Below, piece after piece: positions 57,769-64,000 of a DNA stretch of 64,000 nucleotides (the stretch's first letter is position 1; every line of letters begins with the position of its first letter). The stretch lies in assembly GCF_000421825.1 (NCBI RefSeq), contig NZ_ATXT01000017.1, forward strand, positions 62,001 through 126,000, read 5' to 3'. The notes under the pieces are model-generated. The model did no database searches. It was not told where the DNA came from and saw only the letters and a list, made by a program, of their open reading frames with translations. Source of the stretch: Humibacter albus DSM 18994. Lineage in GTDB: Bacteria; Actinomycetota; Actinomycetes; Actinomycetales; Microbacteriaceae. The position numbers and the translations under genes are program-made.

Positions 57769-59789
57769 CCTGGATCGAAGCAGTGCCCGCCCTCATCGCC
57801 GCGCTGGCGATCCTCTATGTTCCCGGAGCGTTGCTGGGAGCGGCTGCCGGCTTGCGCGGGGTCAGGCTCTACGCGGCGGCGCCCGCCGTCACAGTGGCGC
57901 TGCTTGCGATGCTCGCGATCGTGCTTCCCTGGATTCACGTCGACTGGTCTCCCGTGTGGGTGTTCCTCGCCGCGTTCATCGTGATCCTTCTCGTGGCCGC
58001 CGTGCACCTGCTGATCGTGCGCAGGGGCAGACCGGAGCGGAGGAATTCCGTTCCACGCCCGGTCGCCGAGCAGGCGACGCCGTGGATTCTGGCGGCGGCG
58101 ATCGGAGTTCCTGCGATCGTCATCGTGGCCCAGACGATGGTCGCGTTCGTCTCCCCGGACTCGATCTCGCAGACGTTCGATGCTGTCTTCCATCTGAACG
58201 CCCTGCGCTTCATCGAGGACACCGGCAATGCGTCCTCCTTCCACATCGATCAGCTCGTGCTCCCGCCGGGAACCCACGCGTTCTATCCGGCGGCCTGGCA
58301 CTCGCTGACCTCTTTGGTGGTCGAAACCACCGGCGTCGCCATTCCGGTCGGCGCCAACGTAACGAACGTGGTGATCGCCGCCTTCGCCTGGCCGGGGAGC
58401 GTTATCCTGCTGGCACGCACGCTGGTTCCGCGCAGCCGTGCTGCGCTCGTCGCCGCTGGCGTGCTCGCCGCGGCCGTGCCCGGCTTTCCGCTCCTGATGC
58501 TGACGTTCGGGGTGCTCTATCCGTACTTCCTGGCACTGGCGTTTCTCCCGCTCGCTCTGACGCTCGGGGCAAAGGTTCTGCAGCACGGATTCCGGCTCGA
58601 GTGGAAGCAGGCCATCGCGCACGGCTGGCTCCTGGTCGTGGCGCTCATCGCGATCGGGCTCGCCCAACCGGCCGTCGTGTTCGCGTGGGCCGCACTGCTG
58701 GTCCCGCTCCTGGCCGTGCTCGTCGTCGGTCTAGTGCACACGCTGCGCACGCCAGCGCCCAAGGTTCTCGTCTGGGTCGCCTTCGGCGTCGTGCTGCTCG
58801 TACTCGCCGCGGTGTGGATCTACGAGGGGCGTCTCGGATCCACGACGCCCTGGGCCAACTACACGAGCCCACAGGCGGCACTGTGGGAGGCAGTCACCTA
58901 CTCGAAGTCGGGCGCACCGCTGGCGATCGCAGCAGGCATCCTCACCGTGCTGGGTGTGGTGCGCCTGGCGATGACGCCCGGTAAGCGGTGGTACCTGGGC
59001 AGCTGGGCGATCGGCCTCTTCTTGTTCGGCGTCGCCGCGTCGGTTCCGTCGTGGAAGCTGCGCTGGATCATCACCGGCCTCTTCTACAGAGATCCGCCAC
59101 GCTTGTACGCGCTGTTCACGGTCGTCAGCATCCCTGTCGCCATTGTCGGCGCCGTGTGGCTGTGGCAGCTGGTGACTTCCTACGTGCGCGCACGAGGTGC
59201 TTCCGCAACGGATGCCGATGCCGCGCAGACGAGTACTGTCGCTGGCCGAGGCGGCGCGCTGGTCGCGACGCTCGGAGTGATCGGGGTCATCGTGCTCGTG
59301 GTTGCGACGCAGAACTGGGCCATGTGGTATCAGGTGCAGGCGACGCGCGTGACCTACACGGCAGGCGCCAAGGCGCCTGTGCTCTCCACTGACGAGCGCA
59401 CGCTCATCGACCGCCTCCCCTCCGAGGTGCCGCGATCGGTGCTCATCGCCGGCGACCCCTGGACCGGCGCCGCGTACGCCTACGCACTGGCCGACCGGCC
59501 TGTGCTCACGCCGCACTTCGGTGCACGAATCTCGCCCTACGCCGGCGTCATCAACGCGGGATTGAACAAGGCGAAGTCCGACCCGGCCGTGTGTGCGGCC
59601 GTTCGCGCACTTCACGTCGAATACGTGCTGGACTTCGGCAGGTTCGCCAAGGACGCGGGCAAGACGGGCTACGGGTTCAATTTCACCGCGGGATACTCGG
59701 GTCTCTTCGGACTGGTGAAGGCGGGAGTGGCATCCGAAGTCGACAGCGAGGGGTCAGCTCGGTTGCTGAAGATCACGGCCTGCCCCTGA
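57765..59789 (+). CDS. DUF6541-type polytopic membrane protein, possible GT-C glycosyltransferase (copy 2)
   Basis: A 674-residue paralogue of the 45170-47206 protein with the same layout: about twelve hydrophobic segments and a soluble C-terminus. Shared motifs are PDSISQTFDAVFHLNALRFI in the first large loop, FYPAAWHSLTSL, MLTFGVLYPYFLAL and AGDPWTGAAYAYALADRP. Asp-Asp in copy 1 (TFDDVF) reads Asp-Ala here (TFDAVF). It overlaps galE by GTGA and converges with a DUF2304 gene 7 nt away. The inferred role is transfer of a sugar from polyprenyl phosphate outside the membrane. Confidence 0.7.
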   Translation: MTWIEAVPALIAALAILYVPGALLGAAAGLRGVRLYAAAPAVTVALLAMLAIVLPWIHVDWSPVWVFLAAFIVILLVAAVHLLIVRRGRPERRNSVPRPVAEQATPWILAAAIGVPAIVIVAQTMVAFVSPDSISQTFDAVFHLNALRFIEDTGNASSFHIDQLVLPPGTHAFYPAAWHSLTSLVVETTGVAIPVGANVTNVVIAAFAWPGSVILLARTLVPRSRAALVAAGVLAAAVPGFPLLMLTFGVLYPYFLALAFLPLALTLGAKVLQHGFRLEWKQAIAHGWLLVVALIAIGLAQPAVVFAWAALLVPLLAVLVVGLVHTLRTPAPKVLVWVAFGVVLLVLAAVWIYEGRLGSTTPWANYTSPQAALWEAVTYSKSGAPLAIAAGILTVLGVVRLAMTPGKRWYLGSWAIGLFLFGVAASVPSWKLRWIITGLFYRDPPRLYALFTVVSIPVAIVGAVWLWQLVTSYVRARGASATDADAAQTSTVAGRGGALVATLGVIGVIVLVVATQNWAMWYQVQATRVTYTAGAKAPVLSTDERTLIDRLPSEVPRSVLIAGDPWTGAAYAYALADRPVLTPHFGARISPYAGVINAGLNKAKSDPAVCAAVRALHVEYVLDFGRFAKDAGKTGYGFNFTAGYSGLFGLVKAGVASEVDSEGSARLLKITACP

Positions 59790-59796
59790 TCGACTG

Positions 59797-60192
59797 TCAC
59801 GCGCCGCCGGACGGTTCGGAGCCGTCCGACTCCTGCTCGGCGCCGAGCGCGCTCCGCTCGGCATCCTCCGCTCGCGCCTCGGCCAGAGTCACGGCGCGGG
59901 TCAGCAGCGTGATCTTGCGATCGAGGAGCACGTTGCGTCGATAGGTCGTCGAGACGAAGACGAGGAACGCGATCACGAGAACGTAGAGCAGGAGATCCGT
60001 TCCGCGTCCGACCCCGATGAGGTGCGCGAGCGAGGTGAGCCAGTTCGGCAGCAGAACCGCCACGATCGCGACCGCGACGAGGAACACCATGAACAGCCGC
60101 CGCAGGGCGAGGTGTCTGTCGCCGCTCGCCGGGCGGGCCAGCAGCACGCCGATGATGATGATGCCGACGACCAGGATGATCTTGATCAACAT
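59797..60192 (-). CDS. DUF2304 membrane protein (copy 2)
   Basis: A 131-residue protein with three hydrophobic segments (about 2-20, 32-50 and 64-82) and a charged helical C-terminus (RKITLLTRAVTLAEARAEDA). It lies 9 nt downstream of a DPM-like GT2 on the same strand, the same partnership as copy 1 at 49165-49557. It probably holds the transferase at the membrane or passes on its polyprenyl product. Confidence 0.85.
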   Translation of the reverse strand: MLIKIILVVGIIIIGVLLARPASGDRHLALRRLFMVFLVAVAIVAVLLPNWLTSLAHLIGVGRGTDLLLYVLVIAFLVFVSTTYRRNVLLDRKITLLTRAVTLAEARAEDAERSALGAEQESDGSEPSGGA

Positions 60193-60201
60193 GGCTGGGT
60201 C

Positions 60202-60906
60202 CTAACGGATGAGCAGATCGACGAGAATGTTGATCGAGTTCCAGAGCGACTGCCCCTTGGCCCTCGAGTACTCGGTGTACAGCACCTCGACCGGGTACTC
60301 ACCCCACGGCAGCCGCGTGCGCGACAGCTGAAGCACGATCTCCGTCGCGTGCGCCATGCGGTCCTGCACGAGATTGACCTTGCGGGCGGCATCCGCACGG
60401 ATGACACGCAGACCGTTATGCGCATCGCTTAGCCTCAAGCCGGTGGTCTTGTTCGTGACCCAGACGGCGGTCTTGAGAACGATGCGCTTGGCCCACCCGG
60501 CCTTCGTGCGATTGTCGAGGAACCGGGACCCGAACACAATGGCCAGGTCGCTCGCTCGCGCCAGCTCGAGCATGCCGAGCACGTCTTCGATGCGGTGCTG
60601 ACCGTCTGCGTCGAAGGTGACCAGATAGGCGATGCCGGAGATATCCCTGGCATAAGAGATGCCCGTCTGCAGCGCGGCTCCCTGTCCCAGGTTCACGGGA
60701 TGCCGCAGCACGCGCGCGCCGGCGCGCGCGGCGATGGCTCCGGAGCCATCGTGGCTTCCGTCGTCGACGCATACCACATGCGCGAAGTGCTTGCGCAACT
60801 GGGCGATCACGCCGCCAATGACGGGCGCCTCGTTGTACAGCGGAACGACGATGCAGACGTCACCGATGGTCGACCCGTCCTGACGGAAAGGGGCGGCCGA
60901 GCTCAT
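60202..60906 (-). CDS. Dolichol-phosphate-mannose-synthase-like GT2 (copy 2)
   Basis: A 234-residue polyprenyl-phosphate hexose synthase-like GT2. CIVVPLYNEAPVIGGVI, VVCVDDGSHDGSG, NLGQGAALQTGISYA and VTFDADGQHRIED (DxD site) are in family order, with LRLSDAHNGLRVIRADAA near the C-terminus. The start is ATG 60906, 7 nt after CAGAAT; the in-frame ATG at 60915 overlaps that box. It forms an operon with DUF2304 copy 2. Confidence 0.9.
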   Translation of the reverse strand: MSSAAPFRQDGSTIGDVCIVVPLYNEAPVIGGVIAQLRKHFAHVVCVDDGSHDGSGAIAARAGARVLRHPVNLGQGAALQTGISYARDISGIAYLVTFDADGQHRIEDVLGMLELARASDLAIVFGSRFLDNRTKAGWAKRIVLKTAVWVTNKTTGLRLSDAHNGLRVIRADAARKVNLVQDRMAHATEIVLQLSRTRLPWGEYPVEVLYTEYSRAKGQSLWNSINILVDLLIR

Positions 60907-60913
60907 GACGTCC

Positions 60914-60919
60914 ATTCTG
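60914..60919 (-). promoter_or_regulatory. -10 box of DPM-like copy 2 (leaderless)
   Basis: On the minus strand CAGAAT is followed after 7 nt by the ATG at 60906. Confidence 0.5.
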
Positions 60920-60982
60920 GCAGGGGCGGTGTGTTCGACAGGACTTCGGGCTCGACTGAAACTGTGTCGCGCACTTCTTCAT

Positions 60983-61843
60983 TCATGTGAGGTTGGCACC
61001 GGCCGAGGCGCCGGTGCGGCCTTTGACGAAGGCGTCATATGCGTCGCAGACCTCGTCGACGTCGCCGTCGGCGACGAGCAACCCCTTGTCGATCCACAGC
61101 ACCCGGGTGCACATCACGCGTATGGACGCGAGCGAGTGTGAGACGAAGAAGACCGTGCCGGCGTTGTCGCGGATCTGCTCAATGCGTTCGGTGCTCTTCT
61201 TGCGGAACGAGGCGTCGCCCGTTGCCAGCGCCTCATCGATCATGAGGATGTCTGGCGTTTGCATCGTAGAGATCGCGAATCTCAGGCGAGAGCCCATGCC
61301 GGACGAGTACGAACTCATCGGCAGATAAAGGAAGTCGCCCAATTCTGCGAACTCTGCCACTTCTGGAGTGTGTTCGCGCACTTGTCGCATGCTCAGACCG
61401 AGTGCCAGGCCACCGATCGTGATGTTCCGCTCGCCGGTCAGCCTGGGCAGCAGGGCTGCGTTCACGCCAAGAAGGGCCGGCTCGCCAGAGACGAAAACAC
61501 GGCCTTTGGTTGGTGGCAACAGACCCGCGATCGCGCGAAGGAGTGTCGACTTGCCGGATCCATTGGTCCCGACGATGCCGATCGACTCGCCGTGCCGCGC
61601 GACGAAGGACACCCCTCGCACCGCACGCACTTCGGTGATCGGCCCTGTATCGGGGCGGCCAAGGCTGATGGCGCGATTGAGTAAAGGCGTCTTCGTCTGG
61701 GTGGTGCTGCCCTTGCGGGCACCGAAGACGCGGTAGGTGATGTGCACGTCGTCGACGATGACCGAGGGGGCGCCCAGCGGTCGCTTCTTCATCCGCTTGG
61801 GCAGATTATCCGCGTCGATCTCGTAGTCGATGTCGTCAGTCAC
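60983..61843 (-). CDS. wzt: Polysaccharide ABC exporter, ATP-binding protein (Wzt)
   Basis: A 286-residue ATPase of the polysaccharide/teichoic acid export group. Walker A is GTNGSGKST, the signature is YSSGMGSRLRFA and Walker B is ILMIDEALATGD, followed by the switch His in FFVSHS. It stops after the nucleotide-binding domain and lacks the C-terminal carbohydrate-binding domain of Gram-negative Wzt, as in mycobacterial Rv3781. GTG 61843 has AGAGGAG 10 nt upstream. It overlaps the permease gene by 8 nt. With its partner it could export a galactan- or rhamnan-like polymer. Confidence 0.92.
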   Translation of the reverse strand: MTDDIDYEIDADNLPKRMKKRPLGAPSVIVDDVHITYRVFGARKGSTTQTKTPLLNRAISLGRPDTGPITEVRAVRGVSFVARHGESIGIVGTNGSGKSTLLRAIAGLLPPTKGRVFVSGEPALLGVNAALLPRLTGERNITIGGLALGLSMRQVREHTPEVAEFAELGDFLYLPMSSYSSGMGSRLRFAISTMQTPDILMIDEALATGDASFRKKSTERIEQIRDNAGTVFFVSHSLASIRVMCTRVLWIDKGLLVADGDVDEVCDAYDAFVKGRTGASAGANLT

Positions 61844-62765
61844 GGCCGTACGACTCCTCTGCACCCCAGAAGAACAGGAATCCGATGACGAAGACCCCCA
61901 CGGCGTACACCGCTGCGAGCAGCCACAGGCCGGGGCTCATCGGGATGAGCGGCTCGTTGCCGAATACCGATCGGAACAGCTCCAGGAAGACCTGGACGGG
62001 CTGGTACAGCAGCAGAGGACGGAACCAACTCCCCGCTGCGGTCAGGCCCGCGATGGAGAACGTGGCGCCCGATGCGAAGCGGCCGAGCGAGAGGAAGAAG
62101 GGAACGACGTTGGCGATGTCGGGCGTCCTTGCGCCGAGCCGGGCGAAGAAGAGCGCCACGCCTGCCGAGAACATCGCGAGCAGGGCCGCCGCAACCGGCA
62201 GCAAGAGCCACGACCAGTGCGGATAGACCGGGCCGCCCATGTCGGGCAGGAATCCTGTCAGGACAACGAGGACCACCATCGCGATCATGATGGGTCCGAA
62301 GAGCACGGTCTCTGTCATGACCGATGCGAGTGGTACGACCGCTCGGGGGAATTGGTGAGATCGAATGAGTTGAAGATCGTTGCGGATCGATCCAATGCCC
62401 GCCATCACGATGCCCTGGAACAGACCGTACGCGAACGAACCGATGACGATGAACGCAGCCCGGTTCTGAATGCCTGGCGCGCTGCCGTGGAACACGAACC
62501 CGAAGATGATGATCATCGTCGCCGCGTCGAGGATCGGTCTGAGCACCGTCCAGGCCTGGCCGAGATACGAGCCCTGGTTGCGCACGTAGGCCCGCGATGA
62601 TGACAGGTTCCAGATGAATGAACGTCGGCCCCACAGTGCGCGAATGTAATGACCGAGCGGAGGACGGACGCCCATCTGTCGCAGTGACGACTGACGCGCG
62701 AGCGCTTCCGCCTCTTCAGAGGTCAGGCGCGGCGCGAGCGCCACCCCCGGCTTCGGATCGGTCAA
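61836..62765 (-). CDS. wzm: Polysaccharide ABC exporter, permease (Wzm)
   Basis: A 309-residue ABC-2 type permease. After a soluble N-terminus of about 80 residues come six hydrophobic segments; the entry helix carries LSSSRAYVRNQGSYLGQAWTVLRP (family region, in part), and LFQGIVMAGIGSIRNDLQLI and FFLSLGRFASGATFSI are conserved. TTG 62765 is chosen because GAGG lies 8 nt before it; upstream codons in the same frame cross the divergent promoter region. It pairs with the ATPase by an 8-nt overlap. Rv3783 in mycobacteria is the closest functional model. Confidence 0.88.
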   Translation of the reverse strand: MTDPKPGVALAPRLTSEEAEALARQSSLRQMGVRPPLGHYIRALWGRRSFIWNLSSSRAYVRNQGSYLGQAWTVLRPILDAATMIIIFGFVFHGSAPGIQNRAAFIVIGSFAYGLFQGIVMAGIGSIRNDLQLIRSHQFPRAVVPLASVMTETVLFGPIMIAMVVLVVLTGFLPDMGGPVYPHWSWLLLPVAAALLAMFSAGVALFFARLGARTPDIANVVPFFLSLGRFASGATFSIAGLTAAGSWFRPLLLYQPVQVFLELFRSVFGNEPLIPMSPGLWLLAAVYAVGVFVIGFLFFWGAEESYGRD

Positions 62766-62842
62766 GCTCGGTTCCTCTTTTCCTAGTTCCCCGTCACACC
62801 TGGATACGGATTCGGCCGGGTACGTCTTCAGCCTCGCGTGGC

Positions 62843-62848
62843 TACGAT
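62843..62848 (+). promoter_or_regulatory. -10 box of the GT2 gene at 62857
   Basis: TACGAT lies 8 nt before the GTG at 62857. Confidence 0.45.
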
Positions 62849-62856
62849 CGTTCTCC

Positions 62857-63651
62857 GTGACGTTTGAGACGGGTGCGCATCCGGTTACGACGGTGGTCAT
62901 GCCGGCGTTCAACAGCGCGCGGACCCTGCGTGACTCGGCTCAAAGCGTACTTGATCAGAGTGTGGACTCCCTTGAGTTGATCATCATCGACGACGGCTCC
63001 ACCGACGGCACGGTGGCGATCGCCGAGGCACTCGCTCGCGATGACGCACGTGTGCGGGTCATCCAGCGACAGGTGAGCGGCGGTCCGGCCGTGGCTCGCA
63101 ACAGCGGAATAGTCGAGGCACGAGGCCGCTACCTGGCGTTCTGCGACTCCGACGACCTCTGGCTTCCGATGAAGCTCGAGCGTCAACTCCATGCGGCGAC
63201 AACGACCGGTGCGACGCTGCTCTTTAGCGCCTATTACCGCGTCGATGCCGACTTCGACGGAGAAGCGATCGGCTTCCGGCCGAACGGACGCGTGGTGCAT
63301 GCCCGCGCCGACCTAACCCACGCGCAACTGCTGCACAGCAACGTGATCGGATGCCTGACCGCCGTGGTCGATCTCGACCAGACCGGTCCCGTGTCGATGC
63401 CCGATATCCCCGGTGCAGAGGATTGGGCACTGTGGCTGCGGATCCTGCGTGATGGCGGAAAAGCGGTCGGTATCGACGAGCCTCTTGCGCTGTACCGTGC
63501 TGCCCAGCCCGGCTCTCATTCCGCCCGACGCTGGAGCGCGATCCGTGCTGTCTGGCGGGTACTCCGTGCAGAGGAAGGCCTCTCGATTCCGCGCGCGGCC
63601 ATTCATCTCGGCACGGACGCCGTCGCGGCAATGCGCAAGGCCCGCGTCTGA
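62857..63651 (+). CDS. Glycosyltransferase family 2
   Basis: A 264-residue GT-A enzyme. TTVVMPAFNSARTLRDSAQS, LIIIDDGSTDGT, GGPAVARNSGI and YLAFCDSDDLWLPMKLE (metal site) are classical GT2 motifs. AEDWALWLRILRDGG marks the catalytic acid region. It is divergent from the ABC exporter and starts a plus-strand unit that may include the next, truncated gene. Its sugar specificity is not evident. Confidence 0.9.
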   Translation: MTFETGAHPVTTVVMPAFNSARTLRDSAQSVLDQSVDSLELIIIDDGSTDGTVAIAEALARDDARVRVIQRQVSGGPAVARNSGIVEARGRYLAFCDSDDLWLPMKLERQLHAATTTGATLLFSAYYRVDADFDGEAIGFRPNGRVVHARADLTHAQLLHSNVIGCLTAVVDLDQTGPVSMPDIPGAEDWALWLRILRDGGKAVGIDEPLALYRAAQPGSHSARRWSAIRAVWRVLRAEEGLSIPRAAIHLGTDAVAAMRKARV

Positions 63652-63697
63652 GGCGCGCGACCCGCTGACCTCGCCATGGCTAGGCTTCACTTGCCGA

Positions 63698-63712
63698 AGC
63701 CCGGTACGGGCT
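63698..63712. terminator. Small hairpin after the GT2 gene
   Basis: AGCCCG (63698-63703) pairs with CGGGCT (63707-63712) around a 3-nt loop, 46 nt after the stop codon. It is short and may be weak. Confidence 0.3.
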
Positions 63713-63736
63713 CCCCTCGAGAAGACGACACTTCGA

Positions 63737-64000
63737 ATGATTCTGATCTGCACCAACGAACTCTCCGGCACGACGGGGTATCACAAGTCGGTGGTCGAGT
63801 TGGCGAACGGGCTACATCGGGCGGGGTATCCGCTCGCGATCCTGAGCTTTCTCGGCACTTCGGACGGTTCGGCCCGTGCGCTGTCGCGCTGGCCATTGGA
63901 CGCAGGTATCCCCGCGTTCGTGTTGCAGACCCTTCCGGCCGACGGTGGACGGCTGTTGCACCGCAACTATCATCCAGTCTTCACGGCGCGCCTGGGGGCG
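63737..64000 (+). CDS. N-terminus of a probable glycosyltransferase (truncated by window end)
   Basis: ATG at 63737 opens a frame that runs to the window edge, giving 88 residues. The beginning, MILICTNELSGTTGYHKSVV followed by ELANGLHRAGY, looks like the N-terminal Rossmann domain of a GT-B glycosyltransferase or related polymerase: hydrophobic strand, then a helix after a Gly-Thr loop. Its place beside GT2 genes and the exporter agrees. The catalytic domain lies outside the window, so the family cannot be fixed. Confidence 0.6.
   Translation, partial: MILICTNELSGTTGYHKSVVELANGLHRAGYPLAILSFLGTSDGSARALSRWPLDAGIPAFVLQTLPADGGRLLHRNYHPVFTARLGA

Overview
The window is GC-rich, uses GTG starts and ATGA/GTGA gene overlaps freely, and places many start codons 6-8 nt after a TAnnnT box (leaderless transcripts). 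These traits, the frequent ggatgcc/gcatcc words and the gene content point to an actinobacterium, most likely of the Microbacteriaceae. That placement is an inference from style and content. No rRNA, tRNA, prophage, IS transposase or CRISPR array was recognised.

Region 1 (1-11.9 kb) is nucleoside salvage. A BMP-type ABC nucleoside importer (two permeases plus the tail of an upstream gene) runs into cytidine deaminase and a thymidine phosphorylase. A GAP/Sap-type membrane protein, adenosine deaminase, an orphan PTS IIA/IIB pair, a phosphohexomutase, purine nucleoside phosphorylase and an LpdA-type quinone oxidoreductase follow.

Region 2 (11.9-14.5 kb) holds one APC amino acid permease bracketed by two arrays of a roughly 19-bp GCCACCC-core repeat. 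Each array ends in a long imperfect palindrome.

Region 3 (14.5-32 kb) carries the acyl-CoA carboxylase/biotin block (biotin carboxylase-BCCP, Maf, AccE, AccD, BirA), then a PH-domain protein, GtrA, PurK, PurE and a LytR-CpsA-Psr protein. From memory, the order matches Mycobacterium tuberculosis Rv3315c-Rv3265c. It is interrupted here by a TRAM methyltransferase, a two-component operon, a candidate structured RNA and a secreted GH25 muramidase with ten FG-GAP-like repeats.

Region 4 (32-37 kb) has a DedA protein, a second two-component system, an acyltransferase-3 protein and a HAD-IIB phosphatase.

Region 5 (37-64 kb) is a large cell-surface polysaccharide locus. It encodes dTDP-rhamnose synthesis (rmlB/D and rmlC/A, divergent), UDP-galactofuranose mutase with a GlfT2-like galactofuranosyltransferase, UDP-glucose 4-epimerase, about nine family-2 glycosyltransferases, two Wzx-like flippases in mirror image, and a Wzm/Wzt ABC exporter. 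Two paralogous modules each contain a large DUF6541-type membrane protein, a DUF2304 protein and a dolichol-phosphate-mannose-synthase-like transferase. Together these could make a rhamnose/galactofuranose wall polymer inside the cell, export it, and decorate it outside from polyprenyl-phosphate sugars. The last gene runs off the right edge.
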